From: an uncultured bacterium
Lineage (GTDB): Bacteria; Cyanobacteriota; Vampirovibrionia; Gastranaerophilales; Gastranaerophilaceae
Reading direction: 5' to 3'
Length of the DNA stretch: 64,000 bases
Assembly: GCA_949300515.1 (NCBI GenBank)
Contig: CASGEP010000008.1
Coordinates: 33,310 to 97,309, forward strand
Position numbers and translations under genes: made by a program. Positions 17,901 through 27,526 of the stretch are shown in pieces (within the stretch, counting starts at the first letter, position 1; each line of letters starts with the position of its first letter). A model generated the notes under the pieces. That model saw only the letters and a program-made list of their open reading frames with translations. It did no database searches and was not told the DNA's origin.

Positions 17901-20323
17901 TTGTTGATATCAGGGGGTAAAACCTTTATCCCCAATGCTTGACACTGCAAAATATATTGTTGTGTTTTATCCTGATTATCAGCTTGAGATGTCAAAATTG
18001 AGCACATATACTCAACAGGGTAGTGCGCCTTTAAATAAGCCGTTTGATAAGCAACAAAAGCATAAGCCGCGCTGTGACTTCTGTTGAAGCAGTATTTTGC
18101 AAAACTTTCAATTTGTTCAAAAAGCGCCGAGGCAGCTTCGCCTGACATGCCGTTTTTAGCAGCGCCCTCGATGAAAATACCTTTTTGTTTAGCCATTTCA
18201 TCAAGCTTTTTCTTGCCCATCATACGACGCACCATATCCGCGCCGCCCAGCGTATAGCCCGCAAGCGTCTGGAATATTTGCATAATCTGCTCTTGGTATA
18301 CAATTGTGCCGTAAGTATCCTTTAAAATTTTCTCTAAAAGAGGGTGAGCGTACTCAATTTTTTGGCGACCATGTTTTCTGTCCACAAAGTCTTTTACCAT
18401 GCCTGATTCAAGCGGGCCGGGGCGAAACAGTGCAACAAGCGCACCCAAATCTTCAAATACGGTAGGTTTTAAATCTTTAACAAGTTTTTTCATACCGCCT
18501 GATTCAAGCTGGAATACACCATCTGTATCCCCTCTTTTTAAAAGGTCAAAAGTCTCAGGGTCATCAAGCGGAATTTTGTTAATATCAAGGTCAATTCCAT
18601 GGCGCATTTTAATTAAGTCAAGGGTATCTCTAATGATTGTAAGAGTTTCAAGCCCCAGAAAGTCCATTTTCAAAAGGCCCAGTTTTTCAATGTGCACCAT
18701 AGGGTACTGCGTTGTAGTGGTTTTTTCTTTTGAAAGTGCAATAGGAATAATCTCATCCAGCGGTTTGTGCGAAATAATAACACCCGCCGCGTGCGTTCCC
18801 ACTTGGTTTTTAAGTCCTTCAAGGTGTCGAGCCTCATCAACAAGGCGTCTTACCATTTCATTTTCGTCACAAAGTTTTTTCAGCTCCATGCCATCTTTTA
18901 GCGCGTCATCAAGCTTAGTGCCGGGGGCAGAGGGAATCATGCCTGCCCATTTGTTGGAATCGGAAAACGGTATGTCATAAACCCTGCAAACAGCTTTAAG
19001 AGCAGCTTTTGCCGCCAGTGTACCAAAAGTTATAATTTGGCAAACATGGTCCTCGCCGTATTTTTTTGTAACATAGTCTATAACCTCACCGCGGCGACGT
19101 TTGCAAAAGTCAATATCGACATCGGGCATTGATATACGCTCGGGGTTTAAAAATCTTTCAAACAACAAATGGTGCCTTATGGGGTCAAGCTCTGTAATTC
19201 CCAAAACATAAGCAACAATGCTTCCTGCGGCAGAACCACGCCCGGGGCCTGTAGGCACGCCATGTTCTTTTGCCCAGTTTATAAAATCCCACGTAATTAA
19301 AAAGTATGCGGGAAAACCCATTTTTTCAATTACGCCGCGCTCATACTCATATCTTTCCTCTATTTCTTTAGGGTAATTTTCGCCGTATCTTCTTTTTAAA
19401 CCCTCCCTGCACAAATGGTCAAAATACGAACTTATTGTATAACCCTCGGGCACAGGGTAAGACGGCAAGTGAGATTTACCCAGTTCAATGTGCACATCGC
19501 ACTTATTCGCAACTTCAACCGTATTTTCGATACATTTATTAAATGTGTCCTCGTCCATCCAGTCAAAAGAGCGTCTTAATTCTTCCACCGTTTTTACATA
19601 AAATTCATTGTTTGAAAATTTAAAACGGTTAGTGTCAGACTTTGAGGACTTTGTCTGTTCGCACAAAAGGGTGTCATGCCAAAGAGCGTCTTGAGCGCGC
19701 AAATAATGCGAGTCATTTGTTATAACCATTTTTAGATCCAAATCTTTTGCAATTTGAATAAGCTTAGGATTTGACTCTTTTTGTTCTTGCAGCCCATGGT
19801 CCTGCAGCTCGATATAAAAATCCTCGCCAAAGAGATTTTTATACCACTTTGCTTTCTCAAGAGCCTTTTGCTCGTTGCCATCGAGAATATTTCTTGCGAC
19901 TTCGCCCTGAATACAAGCGCTCAAACAAACAATACCCGATGAGTATTTCTCAAGCATTTCATGGTTAATTCTTGGTTTATAGTAATACCCTTGGGTGGAG
20001 GCGATTGAATCCAGTTTGATTAAATTCTGATAGCCTTCGTTATTTTTTGCAATCAAAACAAGGTGATACAAGGTTTTTTTGGTTGTTTTGTCATTTATTA
20101 CATCACCCTCGCAAATGTAAAATTCGCACCCGATAAGGGGTTTGACCTCGGGACATTCCTTAGCGTTTAACACCATATCAATTACACCGAACATAACACC
20201 GTGGTCAGTCAGCGCAACAGCAGGCATATTGTTTTCCTTGGCAAAATTAAACAGGTCTTTTACCTTTATAGCCCCGTCTAACAGCGAATATTCCGTATGT
20301 AAATGCAAAGGAACATATTTCAT
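17786..20323 (-). pseudogene. dnaE: DNA polymerase III alpha subunit, N-terminal fragment
   Basis: First about 800 residues of replicative polymerase DnaE. The PHP domain begins MKYVPLHLHTEYSLLDGAIK, the palm carries GPGRGSAAGSIVAYVLGI and the catalytic aspartates in MPDVDIDFCKRRR, and the fingers reach FAKYCFNRSHSAAYAF. That last site is where many cyanobacterial DnaE proteins carry the split intein; here it is uninterrupted. True homology ends at LGIKVLPPDIN; the last 40 or so residues are out of frame. As DnaE is essential, either another copy exists or the break is a sequence or assembly error. A -10-like TAGATT lies 6 nt before the ATG. Confidence 0.9.
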
Positions 20324-20364
20324 ATTAATAATCTAGCATAAAGTAACATTAAAAAAATAAAATG

Positions 20365-20703
20365 TTACCATTTTTTAAATATGAAAAATGCCGCAAGGAT
20401 TATAAACAAAAATCCGACAAGATAATTCCAGCGAAACTGCTCTTTTAAATACAGAACCGAAAATACACTAAATACAATAAGGGTAATTATTTCCTGAATT
20501 GTCTTTAGCTGTGCGGCGCTGTAAAAATAAGAGCCTATACGATTTGCCGGAACCTGAAAACAGTATTCAAAAAAAGCTATTCCCCAGCTGACAAGGACAA
20601 CAAGCCAGAGAGCACTTTGCTTGTGGCGCAAATGCCCATACCATGCAAATGTCATAAATATATTTGAAATTGTAAGTAAAATAATAGGTGTAAGTTTTGT
20701 CAT
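20365..20703 (-). CDS. DUF486 (DMT-like) small membrane protein
   Basis: 112 residues with four hydrophobic helices. The family signatures ILLTISNIFMTFAWYGHLR, SWGIAFFEYCFQVPANRIG and LKTIQEIITLIVFSVFSVLY are those of DUF486, a four-helix relative of the drug/metabolite transporter superfamily. The substrate is unknown. Eight nucleotides separate it from the DUF815 gene upstream, so the two are probably co-transcribed. Confidence 0.88.
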   Translation of the reverse strand: MTKLTPIILLTISNIFMTFAWYGHLRHKQSALWLVVLVSWGIAFFEYCFQVPANRIGSYFYSAAQLKTIQEIITLIVFSVFSVLYLKEQFRWNYLVGFLFIILAAFFIFKKW

Positions 20704-20711
20704 ATTGTTTT

Positions 20712-21917
20712 TTATTGTGCACTGTAGTTGTTTATAAACTGTTGAGCAACACGCGGAGAGCGAGAAGCCTTGAGCAGTGCAAATCTCTCTGCCTGTTTGT
20801 CAAAATCTTCTTTGATTTCAATATTTTTATCCTGTGCAATTTTCTTTGCAATTTCAAGGAATTTATCTTTGTTCGGAGCAAGAAAAGTAAGGGTGATACC
20901 AAATCTGTCTGATAAAGAGGCATTCTCATCTATTGTATCGGACAGGTGAACTTCATTACCCTCGCGAGAGGAAAAAGTTTCTTTTACAATGTTTCTTCTG
21001 TTTGTTGTAGCATAAATTATAATATTTTCGCTTCTTTTTGAAATTGCGCCCTCAAGGGCGGATTTTATTGCACTAAGATTTTCATCTTCCTGAGAAAACG
21101 ACAAATCATCAATAAAGACAATGAATTTCGCGGGTATTTTTGCCAGTTTTTCAAGCAGTTTGTCAAGGGCGCACAAATCCTGTTTTAAAATCTGTACAAT
21201 TTTCAGCCCCTGATTTTTAAACTCGTTATATACCGCTTTTACACTTGAAGATTTTCCGCAGCCTCTATCCCCGTAGAGCAGGATATTGTTTGCGTTTTTG
21301 CCCTCAACTAAGGCGCGCGTATTTTTAATAAGCGTGTCTTGTTGGGTTTTATAGTCTTTTAAGTCTTTAAATGTGGTAATATCCGTATGTTTAACGGGAT
21401 TAAGAGAGTTGTCTTTGTAGAAAAACGCGCCGTACCTGGCGTAAATCCCGTAACTGTTTTGTTTGAGGTAATTACAGAGTTCTTCAAAACCAATACATTT
21501 ATCCCCGAGCGCATAATCGCCCAAAAGGTCTGTTATTTGTTCACTTTCGGGGAATTGTGATTTTAAAATCTTTTTAATCTTTTTTAAATCAATCAAAAAA
21601 AGTTCACTTAAAACCGCAAGTTCGTTTTTTGCTGCATTTGCAATGTTTTCATTTAAAATTGCACCTCTTGCAACATTTTTTGTAAAAACATTTTCATCGT
21701 GTTTTATTAAATCGTTTAAATACTTTGTAAAATCACCCTCAAATTCACTTTCAAAGAGAATTTTTAAGAAATTAGAGTAATAAATGAGTGATTCACTCAG
21801 CGACTTTGAACTGTATGCAAAAACTCCCAAAAGAGCTTTTATTGCAGAATCTTTCAGGACATTTTTAAAAACACTCAAAGTCAGCAGTTTAAAATTTAAA
21901 AATAAAAGTTCATTCAT
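20712..21917 (-). CDS. DUF815 AAA+ ATPase
   Basis: 401 residues. The N-terminal half is helical and not recognisable. The C-terminal half is a DUF815 P-loop ATPase with Walker A LLYGDRGCGKSSSVKAVYNE, Walker B FIVFIDDLSF, a sensor-1-like IIIYATTNRRNIVKE and the family DRFGITLTF segment. DUF815 proteins are widespread, but their biological role is not established. An intact start is at ATG 21915-21917. Confidence 0.88.
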   Translation of the reverse strand: MNELLFLNFKLLTLSVFKNVLKDSAIKALLGVFAYSSKSLSESLIYYSNFLKILFESEFEGDFTKYLNDLIKHDENVFTKNVARGAILNENIANAAKNELAVLSELFLIDLKKIKKILKSQFPESEQITDLLGDYALGDKCIGFEELCNYLKQNSYGIYARYGAFFYKDNSLNPVKHTDITTFKDLKDYKTQQDTLIKNTRALVEGKNANNILLYGDRGCGKSSSVKAVYNEFKNQGLKIVQILKQDLCALDKLLEKLAKIPAKFIVFIDDLSFSQEDENLSAIKSALEGAISKRSENIIIYATTNRRNIVKETFSSREGNEVHLSDTIDENASLSDRFGITLTFLAPNKDKFLEIAKKIAQDKNIEIKEDFDKQAERFALLKASRSPRVAQQFINNYSAQ

Positions 21918-21973
21918 AGCATAAATAATATCACAAAAAAGATTGACCGCAGCAAATTTTAGGGCTAAACTAG

Positions 21974-23002
<1,029 letters not shown>

Positions 23003-23032
23003 AGAGGAATAGAAGCACAGAGTTAGTGATTA

Positions 23033-23057
23033 ATGCCGGCAAATGCCGGCATTTTTG
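23033..23057 (+). terminator. Terminator after ilvC
   Basis: Stem ATGCCGG / CCGGCAT with a six-base loop followed by TTTTT, about 30 nt after the ilvC stop. Confidence 0.85.
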
Positions 23058-23149
23058 TATGTTTACACCCGCTTGAGAACGACATGCCACAGAGCTGATT
23101 TTAACGCTGCATTTGTTTGCCTGTGGTATACGTTATATTTACTCGTTCA

Positions 23150-23300
23150 CCATTACTAAGACCCTGCGCTTCGCAAGGACAGGCTCACACAAAATTTTAA
23201 ACTAAAATTTTGGTTCGCTTTGTCAAATAAATTCAGGGTGACAATACGTTAAATTCAGCATGGTAGCGGCACGTTGTTTGGCTGACCCTTATGTTTTGCC
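23150..23300. repeat. REP-like remnants, gene-free region 23003-23393
   Basis: The 391-bp convergent gap between ilvC and the peptidase holds the terminator and, around 23156-23265, fragments of the same extragenic repeat seen at 10.5 kb (AAGACCCTG, AAATAAATTCAGGGTGACAA, AAATTCAGCATGG). They appear to be separated by about 60 bp of other sequence. The remainder (23266-23393) shows no feature I can name. Confidence 0.5.
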
Positions 23301-23393
23301 ATGCCGGACACAAAACATAAATTTCGCACGCAGCGGCACGTTAAACACAAGCGAGCCGCTGTTACGACTCCAAAACATCAGACAAATTAAACC

Positions 23394-24596
23394 TTACGCA
23401 TTAAACTCTGCGAAAAATTCCCTCAGAAGTTTATAACCCTCAAGGTATGAGTGTATGTGCACTTTTTCCTGCGGCGAGTGCATATTTTCAATATCTGCAA
23501 TACCCATCAACACAGGCTTAAAGGTCTTCCCATACTTATTTTTCTCATTTGCGTAAACATGCGTTTCGGCACCGGCGTGAAAAGAACTCACGTCCAGCTT
23601 TATTCCCGTTTTTTTCGCCGCTTCGCGCCCGATGTTTACAAGCGTGTCATCGTCCGATTTTTCAAAGGGCTTCAAATGCTCGCTTACCTCAATCGTTATT
23701 TCTACATTTTCGCCGTATTTCTTTTTAATTTCATCCGCAATATTTCTGTACGCATCAATAAGCTCTTTTTCATACCAGACATTTGAACTTCTTATGGAAT
23801 AATGCGCACAGGCTGTCGTATTTATCACATTATCGGTGCAGTTTTTTGAAATGTATTCGATTGGATTTACAACATCTTTGGCACAGGCTAAAGTGCGCTC
23901 TATCCCGCCGCCTATGATACAGCCCAAATTTGCCGATGTTACTATCCCAAGTTCATCTTCATTTATCACACCGATTGGGGCTAATTTTACATAGTCGGCG
24001 ATGACCTTTGCCGCGTTAATCCTGTCTTTTTTACCTATATCTAAGCCGCTGTGCCCGCCGATTTTGGTTTTAACCGTGACATCAAGTTTTGTATAACTTG
24101 CGCCTGAAATTTCAAATTTGCCAAGTTCCGAAGAATCAAGCACAAGGATGTACTCACTCTCCAGCTTTGAAAAATCGACGTTGCGAATGCCGCTCATGCC
24201 CTGTTCTTCATCCCGCGTGAAAACAAGCTCCAACCCGCCGTGCTTTAAATTTTTATCTCCCGCAACCTCTTTGGCAAGGACAACCGCAGCCGCGACCCCC
24301 GTTTTGTCATCCGCCCCGAGGGTTCTTGTTTTGTCCGTTTCGATGATATCTTCTTTTATCACGACATTTACGGGATTTTCATCGCCCACGACATCCATAT
24401 GTGCACTCAGCAAAAGAGGCTTTTTTGCTTTATCCGTGGGCGGCACAAAGGCATAAACATTGCCGTAGTCGTCTTTTTTGGCATTTATTTCGCAAGATTT
24501 CAACATCTCGATTATTTTATCCGCAACTGCGCCCTCACAAAGCGAGGGGGAGGGGATTTTTGCAAGTTCCACAAATGTTTCGATGAGTTTATCCAT
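23394..24596 (-). CDS. M20-family tripeptidase-like aminopeptidase
   Basis: 400 residues of the M20 zinc peptidase clan, closest to the PepT-like subgroup. Metal-site motifs are visible: LLSAHMDVVGDENPV (His/Asp), TLGADDKTGVAAAVVL (bridging Asp), FTRDEEQGMSG (catalytic and ligand Glu), and a C-terminal FHAGAETHVYANE with MGIADIENMHSPQEKVHIHS. Cytoplasmic; expected to trim short peptides. Its ATG directly follows the trpS stop codon, so it is the last gene of a TPR-trpS-peptidase operon. Confidence 0.9.
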   Translation of the reverse strand: MDKLIETFVELAKIPSPSLCEGAVADKIIEMLKSCEINAKKDDYGNVYAFVPPTDKAKKPLLLSAHMDVVGDENPVNVVIKEDIIETDKTRTLGADDKTGVAAAVVLAKEVAGDKNLKHGGLELVFTRDEEQGMSGIRNVDFSKLESEYILVLDSSELGKFEISGASYTKLDVTVKTKIGGHSGLDIGKKDRINAAKVIADYVKLAPIGVINEDELGIVTSANLGCIIGGGIERTLACAKDVVNPIEYISKNCTDNVINTTACAHYSIRSSNVWYEKELIDAYRNIADEIKKKYGENVEITIEVSEHLKPFEKSDDDTLVNIGREAAKKTGIKLDVSSFHAGAETHVYANEKNKYGKTFKPVLMGIADIENMHSPQEKVHIHSYLEGYKLLREFFAEFNA

Positions 24597-25607
24597 TTAA
24601 TACATCCTTACAACTTCTTTTACCTTATCCAGAACAATTTGGGCGTCTTTTTGTGCTTTTTGCGAGCCTTCAAGGAGAATTTCGCGAACAACTTTTGGAT
24701 TTTCGCACAATTGACGGCGCTTTTCGCGAATAGGCGCAAGCATTTCGTTAACTCTTTGTGCAAGCTCTCTTTTGCACTGTGCACAGCCGATTTGCCCCAT
24801 GCGGCAAAGCCCTTCGATTTCTTCGACTTTTACTTCATCGGAAAAAATCTTCCAATAATCAAAAACGACTTCGCAATCCTCGGGATGTCCGGGGTCATCA
24901 CGTCTTAGGCGGCTTCTGTCCGTTATTGCACTCATAATTTTTTTGGTTGTTGTTTCTTCATCGTCCGAAATTTTTATATCGTTATTAAAAGATTTGCCCA
25001 TTTTATTGCCGTCAATTCCTTTCATAAGAGGAATTTGAGTCAACAGGGGCTCAGGCTCGATAAAAAAGTCTGTTTTATAAGTATTGTTGAAACGTCTTAT
25101 GATATCGCGTGTAAGTTCTACGTGGGGAATTTGATCCACTCCCACGGGCACGTAATGCGCATTAAACATCATAATATCCGCGCTCATAAGCACGGGATAA
25201 CCCAAAAGCCCGTATGAAACCTGCGCTTCGCTGTGTCCGCCTTCCCTCAGCGCCCGCGCCATATCTTTTAAGGTCGGATCGCGCTCTACCCAGTTTTGAG
25301 GAGTTATCATGCTGAGATAAATGTGAAGCTGGGCAATTTGCGGTACCATTGACTGCACGTAAATCGTTGAGTGTTCAGAGTCAATTCCGCATGCAAGCCA
25401 GTCAAGCGCAACATTTAAAACGTTATCGCAAAGGGTGTCCGTCGCGTCAAATTTTGTGGTCAGAGCATGCCAGTCGGCAATAAAAAAATAACTGTCATAT
25501 TCGCTCTGCAACTTTTTCCAGTTTGCAAGCACACCGAAATAATGTCCAAGGTGTAACTTGCCCGTCGGGCGCATGCCCGATACTATTCTTTTTTTATTTT
25601 CTGCCAT
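24597..25607 (-). CDS. trpS: Tryptophanyl-tRNA synthetase
   Basis: 336-residue class I aminoacyl-tRNA synthetase. The HIGH motif appears as GKLHLGHYFG in the usual N-terminal GMRPTGKLHLGH context. KMSKS appears as KMGKSFNNDI (about residue 200), and DQIPHVELTRDI is the tryptophan-enzyme signature. Length is typical. Its start overlaps the end of the upstream TPR gene by 14 nt and its stop touches the peptidase start, indicating one transcript. Confidence 0.95.
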   Translation of the reverse strand: MAENKKRIVSGMRPTGKLHLGHYFGVLANWKKLQSEYDSYFFIADWHALTTKFDATDTLCDNVLNVALDWLACGIDSEHSTIYVQSMVPQIAQLHIYLSMITPQNWVERDPTLKDMARALREGGHSEAQVSYGLLGYPVLMSADIMMFNAHYVPVGVDQIPHVELTRDIIRRFNNTYKTDFFIEPEPLLTQIPLMKGIDGNKMGKSFNNDIKISDDEETTTKKIMSAITDRSRLRRDDPGHPEDCEVVFDYWKIFSDEVKVEEIEGLCRMGQIGCAQCKRELAQRVNEMLAPIREKRRQLCENPKVVREILLEGSQKAQKDAQIVLDKVKEVVRMY

Positions 25608-27387
25608 TTTGTTCTTCTGCCTCTTTTATAATCCTCAATGCTTCATCATAATCGCTAAATAGCATTAATGCCTCATCAGCCGCTTTTTTTGCCTTTTCAA
25701 ATTCCCCTAATTTCAAATAACACTGACCCAAATTGCAAAGCAGGATGTGATTTTTAGGAAAATCTTTCGCCAGTTTCTCAAAAATTCCGCAGGCTTTTTC
25801 GTAATCTTCGAGTTTTAAATAACAAATACCGAGCATATTGAGTACTTCGGGGTTATTTGTTGTTATATTGAGCAAATCTTCAAGCACCTGGCGGGCAGTG
25901 TCGTATTTTTCTTGGGAAGAATACACCCTTGCAAGGTTATAGAGGGCAATATAGTTCTTTGGATTTATTTTTATTGCCTCCTGGAGTTTTTTTAAGCCTT
26001 CGTCGATTTTTGCCTCAGAAACAAGATTTTCACCCCAGTGTGCGATGTAGTCGGCATTTTGGGGGCACAACGAAACGGCTTTTCGATAGTATTCATCCGC
26101 CTGAGCAAAATTATTTGTTTTGTTCAGTGCAACGGCATAGGCAAAAACTATCTCCGGCTCGTCAGGTTCAAGTTCAACAGCCTGTTTCAGCTCATCCAGC
26201 GCCCAATCGGACATATTCATTTTCAGATACAAAAGCCCTAAATCTTTTCTTACATAAGGATTGTGAGGCTCAAGAGCAATACACTTTCTGAATGCATCTT
26301 TTGCCGCTTCAAAGTCCTCGATATTTATGTAGCACAGTGCAAAATTATAATATATCTCAACATCAACTTTGCCGCGCTTTATTAACGACTGCAAAACCTC
26401 TATCGCACTTTCATTTGCACCCGTAAGCCTTAAAAGCGCAGCTTCTTTTTTCTGCAAATCCACCCCGTTAGGGTTAAATTTCAAAAGCTCTTTTACGACT
26501 TTGAGCGCCTCCTGATACTCTCTTACCTCGATAAGCAGAGATAAAAGGTTGTTTCTGTGGTTGAGTTTATCTGGATTAATGGAAATAAGGCTTCTGTACA
26601 GACTTATTGCAAGCTCGTAAATTCCCGCCCTCCACGCACAATACGCAAGTGTCGACATAAGAGAAACGGAAGGCTCTTTTTTATATGCTTTGTTAAAATA
26701 ATCAAAAGCCTTTTTATATTCGCCTTTTACCTGATAAAGCAGCCCCAGATTATAGTTTGTCAGCGGCAGCTCTTTATCCTGCGCTATTGCAGATTCCAGA
26801 ACAAGTTTTGCATTGTCGAGCTGATTTAGAGCAATGTAGCTGCTTGCAAGGTTATTCTGCATTTGCAGATGGTCGGGACGAAGCTCAATTGCTTTTTTAA
26901 GCGGCTCTATTGCCTCGCTGTGCATATTTTGCGAAACAAAAGCCGTTGCATATATGTAATAGAGCAGATAATCGTCTTTTTTGATTTCCAAAACGGGTTT
27001 TAAAATTTTAATAATTTCTTCATGATGCCCCTGACGCATTAAAATCACACATAAATTTTTATATGCATCAAAAAACTTGTTCCTGAGTTCTATTACTCTT
27101 TTGTACCCCTTAATCGCTTCATCTTCAAAACCCAGCTTATCTTCGCAGTTTGCAAGATAATAAAGCGCCGTAGCATCGTTGTTGTCCGCTTCATACGCCT
27201 TTTTAAAGGCTGCTTTTGCCTTGTTGAAGTCTTTTAAGTTAATATAGCAAAGTCCCAGATTTTTTATAACGCCCGTATCACGCTCGCCTTCAAGGTTTAC
27301 TTTCTCCAGAAGTACTGCCGCGCGGTCAAATTCACTCTTTGCAATCAAATCCGCAACTTGATTTATAATACTGTTTTTGTTTTCCAT
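25594..27387 (-). CDS. Large tetratricopeptide-repeat protein
   Basis: 597 residues made almost entirely of about 15 TPR units (for example LGLCYINLKDFNKAKAAFKK, LGLLYLKMNMSDWALDELKQ, LGQCYLKLGEFEKAKKAADE). No signal peptide or membrane segment. Such proteins are scaffolds, and the partner is unknown. It is first in an operon with trpS and the M20 peptidase. An extended -10 element TGCTATAAT on the minus strand (27395-27403) lies 7 nt before the start codon with no Shine-Dalgarno, so the mRNA is probably leaderless. Confidence 0.88.
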   Translation of the reverse strand: MENKNSIINQVADLIAKSEFDRAAVLLEKVNLEGERDTGVIKNLGLCYINLKDFNKAKAAFKKAYEADNNDATALYYLANCEDKLGFEDEAIKGYKRVIELRNKFFDAYKNLCVILMRQGHHEEIIKILKPVLEIKKDDYLLYYIYATAFVSQNMHSEAIEPLKKAIELRPDHLQMQNNLASSYIALNQLDNAKLVLESAIAQDKELPLTNYNLGLLYQVKGEYKKAFDYFNKAYKKEPSVSLMSTLAYCAWRAGIYELAISLYRSLISINPDKLNHRNNLLSLLIEVREYQEALKVVKELLKFNPNGVDLQKKEAALLRLTGANESAIEVLQSLIKRGKVDVEIYYNFALCYINIEDFEAAKDAFRKCIALEPHNPYVRKDLGLLYLKMNMSDWALDELKQAVELEPDEPEIVFAYAVALNKTNNFAQADEYYRKAVSLCPQNADYIAHWGENLVSEAKIDEGLKKLQEAIKINPKNYIALYNLARVYSSQEKYDTARQVLEDLLNITTNNPEVLNMLGICYLKLEDYEKACGIFEKLAKDFPKNHILLCNLGQCYLKLGEFEKAKKAADEALMLFSDYDEALRIIKEAEEQNGRK

Positions 27388-27526
27388 AATTATAATTATA
27401 GCAAAGAAAAGGTTTTTATGATAGAATAGTACTGTCTTTTATCAAAAATCGCGTGAAACAGCGAAAAAAGGCATATTAGGAGTTTTAGTTACTGCTTCAT
27501 AAAACACAAAAAAGGAGAAAAAATTA

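Noticed and set aside
17786..20323. Split intein in DnaE, as in cyanobacteria
   Set aside because: The usual insertion point (YCFNRSHSAAY) is continuous, and no intein motifs occur at the break, which lies further downstream and looks like a deletion.
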